Shown in pieces: positions 44,823-52,850 of a stretch of DNA of 64,000 nt. The position numbers were made by a program, and so were the translations under genes. Position 1 is the stretch's first letter. Every line of letters starts with the position of its first letter. Below the pieces are notes generated by a model. That model saw only the letters and a list, made by a program, of their open reading frames with translations. It did not search any database and was not told the DNA's origin. This stretch comes from UBA8079 sp965205535 (GTDB taxonomy: Bacteria; Pseudomonadota; Alphaproteobacteria; UBA6615), in NCBI GenBank assembly GCA_965205535.1, contig CBDBHH010000005.1, positions 1,674,001 through 1,738,000 of the forward strand, read 5' to 3'.

Positions 44823-45728
44823 GTGACAGGGAAGGACGACACGGAATCTGGAGGGGCGAGGCGACACGAACACGCCCCGGCCAAGATCAATCTGTTTTTG
44901 CACGTCACCGCGCGCAGGCCGGATGGGTATCACGCGCTTCAGAGCCTCGTTGTGTTCTCGGACTTTGGCGATCGACTTGAGCTCGAACCCGCACGCGCGT
45001 TCGAGCTTGTCCGCACCGGACCCTATGCGACGGCGCTGCCGGACAGCCCGGATGAGGATTTGACGGCCCGAGCAATCGCTGGCCTTGCGCAGCTATGCCA
45101 GCGCAGGCCTGACTTCAAGATCACGTTGGACAAGCATATTCCCGTGGCGGCCGGGCTCGGGGGTGGGTCGGCCGACGCTGCCGCGGCGATCCGCCTTGCT
45201 TGCCGGGAATGGGGCGTCGATCCGGCCGATCCGCGGGTTCACAAACTTGCGGCGCACCTCGGCGCGGATGTTCTCATGTGTCTGTTGAGCCAACCGGCCT
45301 GGATCGCGGGTGTGGGAGAGCAAGTCACCCCGGTTTCCGATTGCGCGACGCTGGACCTTCTGTTGGTCAATCCGCGCGTGCCGTTGAGTACGGCGCAGGT
45401 GTTCGGCGCATATGCTCCGGTCGATGCCGCACGCGATAATCTCGCACATGTCGATCTTGGCACGCCCGCGCCTCTTCTTGCTTTTCTTGAGCAGCAGCAC
45501 AATGACCTCGCCGTGCCGGCGCAGGACCTTTGTCCGGTGATCTCGGATGTGCTGGATGGGCTTGCGCAATCCGGTGGTTGTCGCCTGGCGCGAATGAGCG
45601 GCAGCGGCCCGACCTGCTTTGCGATTTTTGAAGACGAAGATTCATGCAAACGCGCCGCGGGTGAGCTCAGTACCCGGCACCCGGGTTGGTGGGTGCAGGC
45701 GACGCGGACCCGACATACGGTTCGTTAA
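44823..45728 (+). CDS. ispE: 4-diphosphocytidyl-2-C-methyl-D-erythritol kinase
   Basis: GHMP kinase of the MEP isoprenoid pathway. The 301 residues contain APAKINLFLHVTARRPDGYH near the start, the ATP-binding glycine motif IPVAAGLGGGSADAAAA and the third motif ARMSGSGPTCFAIF. The only plausible start is GTG 44823; it adds about 18 variable residues before APAKINL. The gene follows the TPR gene with a four-base gap. ispH of the same pathway is at 16.8 kb. Confidence 0.93.
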   Translation: MTGKDDTESGGARRHEHAPAKINLFLHVTARRPDGYHALQSLVVFSDFGDRLELEPARAFELVRTGPYATALPDSPDEDLTARAIAGLAQLCQRRPDFKITLDKHIPVAAGLGGGSADAAAAIRLACREWGVDPADPRVHKLAAHLGADVLMCLLSQPAWIAGVGEQVTPVSDCATLDLLLVNPRVPLSTAQVFGAYAPVDAARDNLAHVDLGTPAPLLAFLEQQHNDLAVPAQDLCPVISDVLDGLAQSGGCRLARMSGSGPTCFAIFEDEDSCKRAAGELSTRHPGWWVQATRTRHTVR

Positions 45729-45751
45729 CGCCGAGGGACCCCGGGGCTGGC

Positions 45752-47947
45752 CTATTTTTTGGTCCCCGAGATCTGGCGCAAATGCGCCAGCAGGGTCTCG
45801 GAGGGCTCCCCGTTTATATCCAGACCGAGCGCGCGCTGATAATTGCGGATGGCTTCGCGTGTCTGCGCACCCATGTAGCCGTCAGCCGGACCGGTTTCGA
45901 AACCGAGTTTCGTCAACAGGGTCTGGATTGCCCGGACCTGCGCCGTGTTCGACGCGGATCCCGCGGCGGTCGCAGCGGATTGTGCGGTGCTCGGAGCGGG
46001 TGCTGCTTTCGCTGGAGCGGCGGTCGGTGACGCGGGGGGTGCAGGTGGTGCGGGTGGCGCCGGGGGCGAGGTGCGCTGGCGTTTGCCGGTGATGTTGGAG
46101 GCGATGAATGCCGATACGCGACGATTGACGTCGGCGCGTTCTTCCGGTTTCAGGTGTGCCGCGACCAGATCTGCCTTGTCGGCGGCTTTGCCGTCTCCGT
46201 TGGCATCTGCCAGCCGGTACCAGTAATAGGCCTCCTCGAGGCTGTCATGGGACACGGGCGATGTTGCCAGGATGTTGGCAAGCGAACTCTGTGCCTCACG
46301 GACGTTCTCTGTCGCGGCCCGTCGCAACCATTTCAGCGCCATGTCTGAATCACGCTCGATGCCGCGCCCTGCGGCATAGGCGGCGGCCAGGGCGTATTGC
46401 GCGCGACCATGGCCCTTTTCGGCCGCGCTGTGGAACCAGATCAGGGCCTCGACCGGGTCGGGTTCGACCCCGCGGCCGGAATCATACAGAACCCCCAGAT
46501 TATATTGCGCGCTGACGACCCCGCCGGCGGCGGCTTCCTGAAGCCACTTGGCGGCTTCCTTGTAGTCCTGCTCGATGCCGCGACCCACCAGATAACGAAT
46601 TGCGATCTTGTACTGTGCATCGGCATCACCGGTGTCGGCCAGATTGAGCAGCTTGTCGAATTCGGTGCCCGTGGCCACGGGTTTTTCTGCGCCTTGCGCG
46701 TCGTCGCCCGGCGTCGCGGATTCTTGAGCGCGCGATGGGGCTTCGGCGGAGGCTGTCGCGGCGGGAGGTGTTTCCGCCGCCGGCGCTTCGGTGGATGTCT
46801 TGTTGACGGTGGGTGCCGGCCTGGGCAGTTCGGCAGTTTCTTCAGGCGCGGCTTTGGCAGGGTCAGGAAGTTTTGATTTGTCCCGTTCTGCCGTAACCGT
46901 ATTAACGGCCGGATCGGGCGCCGTCGCGGCGGCAGGCGGCAGGGTCGGCGGAGGTGCCGGCGTCGTTGTCGCGGCCGATGTTTCGCCGGGTCGGTCGTCG
47001 CCGGCCGCGAAGGGTAACTCAGGTGATGTGAGTTCGAACCAGACGAAGGCGCCGATACCGGCGCTGGCAACCAGGAAGATCAGTGCGACCACCAACAGGT
47101 AGATGGAACGTGATCGGGTTGGTGCCGGTGCCGTTGGAAAAGGTGTCGGCGTCAGGCCCGCATCGAATGATGCCGGATCCCTGTCTGCATGTTCGCCGTC
47201 GTCGAACAAACCCTCCAGATCCGATTTGAGGGCCTTGTCGGCGAGATTCAAATCCTCATCCGACACACCGTCGTCCTCGAACGGGAGATCGGCAGGCTGG
47301 TGTGTGTCGATCTCCTCTTCGTCGTGCCGGGCGTGATCGTCGTTGTAGTGATTGCCAACGTGGTGATCATCCGGCAGCGGGGTGTCGTCGTTTTCCGATT
47401 CGGGCACCGGAAAATTTTCGAGATTTGCATACTCGGTCGTGACGGGCTCGGGTGCTTCTGCTTCTGGTTCGTCGTGCAGCGGCGCATTGAATTCCGGTGT
47501 TTCGATTTCGGGCGCTTCGATTTCCGGTGGTGCGGATGCCGGCGTCACCATTTCCGGATCCGTCAACTCGGGCGCTTCGACTTCCGCTGTCTCGAACTCG
47601 GCCGCGTCGGCGCCGGTTGTTTCGAATTCCGGCGCGTCGGGTTCACCGGCTTCGCCGGGTTCCTCGAATTCGTTATCCGGTGTCTCGGGCCGCGGCGGTT
47701 CGTAATTGACCGGTTCGGCTTCCGGCCTCGTGCGTGGCCGATACCGTTCATGAGGTTGTGCGGGGTCACCACGTTCGTAACCGAGAACACGAAGTTGCTC
47801 TTCAATCGCGGAGACGGATTTCTCGACCGGTGCCAGTTGCTCGGTCAGGCGGTCGGCTTGCGAATCAATCCGGCTCCCGAGCTCTTCAAGAACCCGCGCA
47901 ATTTTTTCTTCGGCGGATAATCCGGATGTGTCTTCGCGGTCGGCCAT
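45752..47947 (-). CDS. membrane protein with Sel1 repeats and peptidoglycan-binding domain (PodJ-like C part)
   Basis: A 731-residue protein. Order: a coiled coil with AEEKIARVLEELGSRIDSQ (1-60); an acidic, Pro/Glu-rich stretch with many APEIE/TPEF-like units (about 60-230); one membrane helix (about 282-305, YLLVVALIFLVASAGIGAF); a Pro/Ala linker; four Sel1 repeats (about 440-600, e.g. AAKWLQEAAAGG); an Ala/Pro stretch; and a C-terminal PG_binding_1 domain (about 665-725). Cytoplasmic coiled coil, helix, periplasmic Sel1 and peptidoglycan-binding parts are the layout of the C-terminal half of PodJ. The gene just upstream (now interrupted) carries the PodJ-like N-terminal motif. Confidence 0.85.
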   Translation of the reverse strand: MADREDTSGLSAEEKIARVLEELGSRIDSQADRLTEQLAPVEKSVSAIEEQLRVLGYERGDPAQPHERYRPRTRPEAEPVNYEPPRPETPDNEFEEPGEAGEPDAPEFETTGADAAEFETAEVEAPELTDPEMVTPASAPPEIEAPEIETPEFNAPLHDEPEAEAPEPVTTEYANLENFPVPESENDDTPLPDDHHVGNHYNDDHARHDEEEIDTHQPADLPFEDDGVSDEDLNLADKALKSDLEGLFDDGEHADRDPASFDAGLTPTPFPTAPAPTRSRSIYLLVVALIFLVASAGIGAFVWFELTSPELPFAAGDDRPGETSAATTTPAPPPTLPPAAATAPDPAVNTVTAERDKSKLPDPAKAAPEETAELPRPAPTVNKTSTEAPAAETPPAATASAEAPSRAQESATPGDDAQGAEKPVATGTEFDKLLNLADTGDADAQYKIAIRYLVGRGIEQDYKEAAKWLQEAAAGGVVSAQYNLGVLYDSGRGVEPDPVEALIWFHSAAEKGHGRAQYALAAAYAAGRGIERDSDMALKWLRRAATENVREAQSSLANILATSPVSHDSLEEAYYWYRLADANGDGKAADKADLVAAHLKPEERADVNRRVSAFIASNITGKRQRTSPPAPPAPPAPPASPTAAPAKAAPAPSTAQSAATAAGSASNTAQVRAIQTLLTKLGFETGPADGYMGAQTREAIRNYQRALGLDINGEPSETLLAHLRQISGTKK

Positions 47948-48110
47948 GGTCTGCGTTGTTGGGTTTTGGTGTTTGTTGTTGCCGATCGTAAATTAGATCC
48001 AGGTTCGCTCTTGTTTCTTCAATTCACCGTGACGCGATCGCGTGCCGGGCCTTGCAAGATGTTGAAGAAGGACGCCGGAGAGAAACTGGTTTGGTCGGTG
48101 CGCGACGGGC

Positions 48111-48248
48111 TTAGTCGCGCCCAAAAATACGGCCCAAGAATCCGGCGCCATCGTCCGACGTGCGGCTCGGGCGGCTCGGCCCCTTGGAGGTGTCTTCCAT
48201 CCGATCCAGCCGTTCGGACAAACGCATCATGGCGCGTTCGACCGGTGC
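48111..48248 (-). pseudogene. C-terminal fragment of the element-interrupted PodJ-like gene
   Basis: An open frame that enters from the left junction of the integrative element and ends at TAA 48111-48113. It encodes about 46 residues: PVERAMMRLSERLDRME (a coiled-coil continuation) then a Ser/Pro/Arg-rich tail ending GFLGRIFGRD. There is no start codon in context, so it is a remnant. Its 5' part lies 7.95 kb away at 56197-56648. Joining the two at the shared GGTGC gives an uninterrupted frame. Confidence 0.85.
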
Positions 48249-48260
48249 CGAGGAGGCACC
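48244..48260 (+). repeat. left junction (attL) core
   Basis: GGTGCC and GGCACC form inverted arms around GAGGA (48244-48260), as expected for a tyrosine recombinase core site. The first five bases are shared with the right junction. The octamer TGGTGCCG predicted in the circular form equals the reverse complement of the tRNA-Thr 3' end CGGCACCA at 48304-48311. Confidence 0.65.
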
Positions 48261-48262
48261 TC

Positions 48263-48311
48263 CTGATTTGTAATCAGTAGGTCAGGGGTTCGAGTCCTCT
48301 AGCCGGCACCA
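48263..48311 (+). other. 3' part of a tRNA-Thr(UGU) gene (relic)
   Basis: From the anticodon stem onward the sequence is tRNA-like: CTGATTTGTAATCAG with anticodon TGT, variable loop, T arm AGGGGTTCGAGTCCTCT, then AGCCGGC-A-CCA. The D arm and 5' acceptor strand are absent: upstream bases have no GCCGGCT or TAGCTCAG. The extent, anticodon loop to CCA, is the segment that integrases use as attachment site in tRNA genes, so it is probably attP sequence or the scar of an earlier insertion. It is not a functional tRNA. Confidence 0.8.
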
Positions 48312-48677
48312 TCTTTTCTGCGGTTTTTTTAGTACGGGCTACCTTCGCATCTCTGCAAGGGTAACAAATAGGTAGCAGCAGCCCGAGAGCGCACCGCTTA
48401 ACTGTCTTCAGCGGTGGAAAAAATTGCTATCAAACTCATTGACAGCGAAAGCCGTCGCACCCACCTACATATTGTTGATCCGTAACCGTTGCCGGGCATA
48501 TGTTGTGCGCCGGACACGCGGGAAGCGGACCATCTGTGGTTGGTCATGGACCTATCACAGGAGGACGGGGTGCCGACGGATGTGTCGTCTCTGACGCATT
48601 CACAGGTCCCGTGAAGCAACAGCAGTTCAAGAGGCAGGGCGAGGCATTCCGACGTCGTCCGCCGAAGAGGCCCTATT
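48312..48677 (+). other. gene-free structured leader of the reverse transcriptase gene
   Basis: No gene is supported in these 366 bases. I see: a T7 run (48324-48330); a long-range stem CGGGCTACCT (48335-48344) with AGGT..AGCCCG (48370-48385); a hairpin CACCGCT/AGCGGTG (48392-48416); a TTGACA box (48439-48444); a symmetrical hairpin CTGTG-GTT-GGTC-ATG-GACC-TAT-CACAG (48534-48560); and ACGGG/CCCGT (48574-48578 with about 48608-48612) enclosing smaller stems. It could be a noncoding RNA template for the reverse transcriptase. That is a hypothesis. Confidence 0.45.
48360..48375 (+). repeat. left arm-type direct repeat
   Basis: GGTAACAAATAGGTAG, matching 14 of 16 positions of the copy at 56081-56096 in the same orientation. 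Its distance from the left junction (about 112 bases) mirrors that of the right copy (about 101 bases). A partial inverted copy, GCTACCT, is at 48338-48344. Confidence 0.65.
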
Positions 48678-49718
48678 GTGGAGACATTGTTCACAGAGGC
48701 TAAGAAACAGGCATCTCTCCGACGAGCGTGGCTTCGTATACGCTCAAATGGAACCCGTTCACCTCAGCAAGAAACCCGTGAGGCCATAGCTGAATTCGAA
48801 CGGGATGCCGAAAGCCACATCCGCCGCATTCAGCGCAGGCTTTATCAGCGTACCTTCTCGTTCGATCCGCAACTCGGTGTCCAGAAAACGAAACGGAGCG
48901 GAGGGAAGCGCGGCATCGTCGTTGCCCCCATTCAGAACCGTATCGTGGAACGCGCCTGGCTCAACTGTCTGCAAGAGCGTGTTCCATTTGTTCGTGAAGT
49001 CATTCAGACACCAACGAGTGTCGGCGGAGTGCCTGATCGAAGCACACCCCACGGTCTAGCGCTTATTCAAGATGCGATGGACGACGGCAAAAAGTTCTTC
49101 GTCCGCGCGGATATATCCGGCTTCTTCGATGGCATCCCACGTCAAGATGTGATCAACACGCTCAAGCTGCATATCGATGACGAAAAATTTCTAGAAGTGC
49201 TCGAACAGGCGACCGAAGTCACATTAGCGAACGAGGCAGTACTCGGAGACGACCGAAAACTATTTCCGACCGATGAGGAAGGCGTCGCCCAAGGATCCCC
49301 CCTTTCGGCATTATTCGGCAACATCCTTCTCCACGATTTTGACAAGCAGTTTAATGATCGTGGGATCGTGTGTGTTCGGTTTATCGATGATTTCGTTATC
49401 TTGGGCGAAAAAGGCCGGACAGTTAGGAAAGCTTACGAAAGTGCGAAGGCGCACCTCGAAGGTCTTGGGCTGAGATGCCACGATCCATTCACTGCCAGTA
49501 CGTCACCAGCTAAAGCTGAACATGGTCGTGTCGAAGACGGCTTTGTGTTCTTGGGATACGACATTCGATCAGGCCTCTTGCAGCCGTCCAAAGACGCGCG
49601 AAAGGCATTTCTGCTTTCTCTAGACAAGCATATTGAACGCGGCAGAGGGGGTATCTCGAATGTGATGAGTGCCCAGAATGTCCGTCGTCATATAAAATGG
49701 GACATCAGAGTGGTTTGA
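48678..49718 (+). CDS. reverse transcriptase, C-terminally truncated by an IS
   Basis: RNA-directed DNA polymerase domain. RT motif 1/2 is seen as KRGIVVAPIQNRIVERAWLN (77-96), motif 3 as FVRADISGFFDGIP with Asp145, motif 4 as GVAQGSPLSALFGNILL (202-218), the catalytic box as RFIDDFVIL with Asp237-Asp238 (FIDD in place of YADD), and motif 7 as GFVFLGYDI (288-296). The first 340 codons are native; codon 341 starts exactly at the first base of the IS (49698) and the last six residues are IS-encoded. No group II intron maturase or endonuclease domain is visible. Retron, DRT/UG-type or Abi-type are all possible. Start GTG 48678. Confidence 0.85.
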   Translation: METLFTEAKKQASLRRAWLRIRSNGTRSPQQETREAIAEFERDAESHIRRIQRRLYQRTFSFDPQLGVQKTKRSGGKRGIVVAPIQNRIVERAWLNCLQERVPFVREVIQTPTSVGGVPDRSTPHGLALIQDAMDDGKKFFVRADISGFFDGIPRQDVINTLKLHIDDEKFLEVLEQATEVTLANEAVLGDDRKLFPTDEEGVAQGSPLSALFGNILLHDFDKQFNDRGIVCVRFIDDFVILGEKGRTVRKAYESAKAHLEGLGLRCHDPFTASTSPAKAEHGRVEDGFVFLGYDIRSGLLQPSKDARKAFLLSLDKHIERGRGGISNVMSAQNVRRHIKWDIRVV

Positions 49719-49751
49719 GCATTGGAGTCTCTGGCTCGTTTGTGTGATTGA

Positions 49752-50732
49752 TTATGCGGCTTGTTTCTGATGTTGCAAGCGGCGTTGTTTGATTGTGTTT
49801 TTCTTAATCTTTTCCCTTTCTCTGAGAATTGCTTTGTCGCGGCCGAAGTAGACGTCGACTGGTGTGACGTTGTTCAGGCTCTCGTGGTAGCGCCGGTTGT
49901 TGTAGTATTCGACGAAGGCCCCGATCTGGCGTTCAAGATCGCCTGGCAGATAGTAATTCTCCAGCAGAACCCGGTTCTTCATGGTCTGGTGCCAGCGTTC
50001 GATTTTGCCTTGGGTTTGTGGGTGGAACGGCGCGCCGCGAACATGCGTCATTTTTTGATCCTCCAACCAGTTGGCCAGATCGCCGGAGATGTAGCATGAA
50101 CCGTTGTCGCTGAGCAGACGTGGCTTGTGACGCACAACCGCCTGGTCGCAACCAGACGCCGTCAGCGCCAGCTCGATCGTGTCTGTCACGTCCTCAGCAC
50201 GCATGTTGGTGCAAAGCTTCCACGCAATGATGTAGCGGCTGTAATCATCGAGGATCGTGCTCAGATAATACCAGCCCCAGCCAATGATCTTGAAGTAGGT
50301 GAAGTCTGTTTGCCACATCTCGTTGATGGCCGTGGTTTTGTCGGTGAACTCGTCGGCAGCTTTGATCACCATGTAGTCTGGCGCGGTGATGAGGTCAGCT
50401 GCTTTGAGAATGCGATAAGCTGATGATTCAGAGACAAAATACCGCCTCTCATCCGTGTATTTGACCGCCAGTTCCCGTGTGGTCAGCGCCTCATGTTCCA
50501 GCGCGAACTCGATCAGGTCATCACGACGAGCATCAGGGATGCGGTTCCAGACCGATCCTGGGCGTGGGGATTTGTCAGCCAGTCCATCCAGGCCGCCGTC
50601 AATATAGAGATCATACCATCGGTAGAATGTCGTGCGTGGGATGCCCAGCATGTCGAGGGTTTGTTTCACCGGCAGATGTGATCCCTCAACGGTGCGGATG
50701 ATCTCCAGTTTCTCAGACGCAGGGTATCTCAT
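49752..50732 (-). CDS. IS3-family transposase OrfB (DDE integrase domain)
   Basis: A 326-residue transposase. The rve core has the catalytic Asp of MWQTDFTYFKI, the Asp of LLSDNGSCYIS and the Glu of QGKIERWHQTMKNR, followed by the YYNNRRYHESL region. An N-terminal HTH (LPVKQTLDMLGIPRTTFYRWYD) binds the ends. It normally acts as an OrfAB fusion made by programmed frameshift in the four-base overlap with orfA. Confidence 0.93.
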   Translation of the reverse strand: MRYPASEKLEIIRTVEGSHLPVKQTLDMLGIPRTTFYRWYDLYIDGGLDGLADKSPRPGSVWNRIPDARRDDLIEFALEHEALTTRELAVKYTDERRYFVSESSAYRILKAADLITAPDYMVIKAADEFTDKTTAINEMWQTDFTYFKIIGWGWYYLSTILDDYSRYIIAWKLCTNMRAEDVTDTIELALTASGCDQAVVRHKPRLLSDNGSCYISGDLANWLEDQKMTHVRGAPFHPQTQGKIERWHQTMKNRVLLENYYLPGDLERQIGAFVEYYNNRRYHESLNNVTPVDVYFGRDKAILREREKIKKNTIKQRRLQHQKQAA

Positions 50733-51103
50733 TCCTCGAACTCCCCAGCCCCTGTCATGCTTTTTTTGAGCAGACGGTTCTCAAGGGTGAGATCGGCAAC
50801 GCATTCCTTTAATGCCAGCGACTCCGAGCGCAGATCCTTCACTTCGGGCGGCGTAGCCTGCCGTGCCGTGTCACCAGATAACCGGCGCTTGCCAGCTTCG
50901 AGAAATTCCTTGGACCAGCTATAATACAGGCTCTCGGCAATCCCCTCGCGGCGGCACAGCACCGAGATGCTTTCCTCGCCACGCAGGCCCGCCAAGACGA
51001 TGCGGATTTTCTCTTCAGCTGAATAGGTTTGCCGCGTCTTGCGGCGGATGTTCTTAACCACCTTGCCGGCGGCGTCTTTCGATGTCTGGGGCTTCTTCGT
51101 CAT
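50729..51103 (-). CDS. IS3-family transposase OrfA
   Basis: A 124-residue HTH protein: SAEEKIRIVLAGLRGEESISVLCRREGIAESLYYSWSKEFLE is the DNA-binding part, followed by a leucine-zipper-like coil (about 95-117, DLTLENRLLKKSM). OrfA regulates transposition and forms the N-terminus of the fused transposase. The stop overlaps the orfB start. Confidence 0.92.
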   Translation of the reverse strand: MTKKPQTSKDAAGKVVKNIRRKTRQTYSAEEKIRIVLAGLRGEESISVLCRREGIAESLYYSWSKEFLEAGKRRLSGDTARQATPPEVKDLRSESLALKECVADLTLENRLLKKSMTGAGEFEE

Positions 51104-51169
51104 CTCGATCTCCTAATCGATAAGATGAACCAGAAATCCTCCGTTATTCAAATCCTCAATTCTGTCCCA

Positions 51170-51897
51170 CGGGTGCTGACGTCAGACACGTAGCTGTTAG
51201 GGTCACTGGGTTGCAGGACGCGCAATCGGTCTTTGATTGTGATGCCCGGCGTGACGACAAGGAAGCCCCGGGTAAATAGCTTGCTGTTTGGCGACCGAAC
51301 CGCATTCACAGATTGCCACGCAATCAGCATGGCCATGACGGTTGTCTTACCCGCGCCTGTCGCCATTTTCATCGCAAGTCGAATGAGTTCGGGGTTTGCC
51401 CCCGCGTTTGCATTTTCAATATGGCGCCAGAAGCTTCGGTGTACTTGCTGACGTTTCGCGACTTCGGTCAGCCAGATAATCGTCTCGACGGCCTCTATTT
51501 GGCAGAAGAACGGCCTGATCCCCTGAAACTCGTGCGTGCGCCAGTGGGAGAGCAACCGCGCAGTTGCCGGCGTCACGCCCCAATCCTGAGGATTGGTCAT
51601 GGCACGCCAGAGTTTCAGGTGATCTCGAATGTTATTAATGACCTGCGTCTGATTGTACTCTTGCTCGACTGTGGAAATTCCATCGTCAGCGTAGAGTGCT
51701 AAATCCTGCTGGCCATCATTGGTATTCTTTGACCGCCGTTTCTTTGGCTTTGGTACTGGTGACAGACGTGAGAATGGCCGCCGGCCAACATTGGGGGGTT
51801 GATCGGTTGGTTGTCCGTCTTCATCCAGATCATGATGGCGTGAGGGCTCGCTATAGGGAGAATTGAGGATCGGTTGTTCGAAGAAACTCTCATGCAT
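51170..51897 (-). pseudogene. BPTD_3080-type restriction endonuclease, N-terminal 242 codons
   Basis: Begins MHESFFEQPILNSPYSEPSRHHDLDEDGQPT, the conserved start of this family of type III R-like nuclease-helicases (normally near 1000 residues). The Walker A box MATGAGKTTVMAM is at 178-190, followed by LFTRGFLVVTPGITIKDRLRVLQP. The frame runs into the IS after codon 242 and stops seven codons later. Motifs II-VI and the nuclease domain are lost, so it cannot work as a nuclease. It was probably part of a phage-defence system. Confidence 0.85.
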
Positions 51898-51939
51898 CTC
51901 AGTTCTTGCCCCATACTCTCCGCAACTTAAGCGTCGATC

Positions 51940-52650
51940 TCAAACCCATGGCATCGCGGCAATACTGATCTGTCCCAGCCCATGAGTCCAATATCGGAAA
52001 GGGTAGTCGTTTCGCGAACCCTCTCCTATCTTGCGGCTACGAGATTTTCTTTGGTTGGTTCGTGTCCGTTCGCGTCCAGCCAAAACGTGCTGAACGATGT
52101 CATCGGACATCTCATAGATATGGTCATAACGTGCGCGATACTGATCACCGCTGACGTGCTGGCTAGGCGGCGCTACCACGTAAGCATTCGCGCCGGACTT
52201 GATATCCACGCCGGGGAGAATCCCGGTTCGAACTTTAGTTTCACCTCGGACGTAAAGGTGGCTTCCGTTTCCGGTCATCACGTTGGACCGCAGGTTCAAC
52301 CGCCAATCGTCCGTGGCTGACTCGTGGCCCTTCTGGCCATCGACATCAATGACGGTCATCCCATCTAAGCGCACGCCTATGTTTGCGTTCGGATATTCTT
52401 CCCACCAAGCGCGAACCAGTCCAAGACCGCGCGTCGCATCTTTCACACCATGTGGTACGAGGTCGGCAATAGGATGCTTGCCAGCGCTACTGCAATTCGG
52501 CTTCCCGCAATCACACTTCCCGTCTGTGATGCCGTGTAGGGGAAGAACAGGGAAACCACATCGCACATACAATCGCGCTGCCTTGGGGCGGCTAGGTCGT
52601 GTTTTCCGAATTCGGACGAACGGTAGGGAGGGGACTTCCTTCCGCTTCAA
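51940..52650 (-). CDS. bifunctional DNA primase/polymerase (prim-pol) N-terminal domain protein
   Basis: A 236-residue protein with the prim-pol fold. The sequence shows ARLYVRCGFPVLPLHG, a Cys cluster CDCGKPNCSSAGKHP (46-60), the metal-binding VIDVDG, GSHLYVRGE and VDIKSGANAYVVAPPSQH. These are found in primases of plasmids, P4-like satellites and prophages. It ends early: after EGSRND the residues no longer look like the family, and no helicase domain follows. That may be natural or the result of a frameshift. It lies between AlpA and the truncated nuclease. Confidence 0.82.
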   Translation of the reverse strand: MKRKEVPSLPFVRIRKTRPSRPKAARLYVRCGFPVLPLHGITDGKCDCGKPNCSSAGKHPIADLVPHGVKDATRGLGLVRAWWEEYPNANIGVRLDGMTVIDVDGQKGHESATDDWRLNLRSNVMTGNGSHLYVRGETKVRTGILPGVDIKSGANAYVVAPPSQHVSGDQYRARYDHIYEMSDDIVQHVLAGRERTRTNQRKSRSRKIGEGSRNDYPFRYWTHGLGQISIAAMPWV

Positions 52651-52850
52651 ACTCGCTCCTCAATTCGGCTCGCGATCCAGTCATCGATTTCCGCATCCAC
52701 AAACCCGACCCTTTTAGTCGACAACTTGACCGGCTGCGGAAATTCTCCAGCGCGCCATAAACGCCATATCTGCGACCGGCTAAGACCGGTCCGGTTCGAA
52801 ACCTCTGAATAGTTCAAAATTGAGGGTTTGAACTTGTGACTAGGTTCCAT
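52647..52850 (-). CDS. AlpA family transcriptional regulator/excisionase-like
   Basis: A 67-residue MerR-like winged helix protein. The core LNYSEVSNRTGLSRSQIWRLWRAGEFPQPVKLSTKRVGFVDAEIDDWIASR is the AlpA pattern. In P4-like elements AlpA controls integrase expression and excision. The ATG at 52850 overlaps the end of the upstream gene by 11 bases, and its stop overlaps the prim-pol start by four bases, so the three are one operon. Confidence 0.9.
   Translation of the reverse strand: MEPSHKFKPSILNYSEVSNRTGLSRSQIWRLWRAGEFPQPVKLSTKRVGFVDAEIDDWIASRIEERV

Larger units (their letters stand above)
49698..51169 (-). mobile_element. IS3-family insertion sequence
   Basis: A 1472-bp IS with imperfect terminal inverted repeats. 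The left end begins TGGGACATCAGAGTGGTTTG and the right end, read inward, TGGGACAGAATTGAGGATTT; after it both carry GGAG..TCTGG. It encodes orfA and orfB on the minus strand with a four-base overlap, the IS3 plan. The flanking bases are ATAAAA at the left and CGGGTG at the right, so no target duplication is present. Both neighbours are truncated genes. Confidence 0.9.

Noticed and set aside
45732..45775. GGGACC/GGTCCC inverted repeat between ispE and the Sel1 gene as a terminator
   Set aside because: The arms are 20 bases apart, the T run lies in the loop, and the right arm is inside the coding region of the Sel1 gene.
48244..48311. A complete tRNA-Thr gene at the left end of the element
   Set aside because: Only the anticodon arm, T arm and 3' acceptor strand are present; there is no D arm or 5' acceptor GCCGGCT upstream.
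48398..48694. A 98-codon minus-strand frame in the RT leader
   Set aside because: No ribosome site, no similarity, and it overlaps the RT start; the inverted repeats explain the region better.
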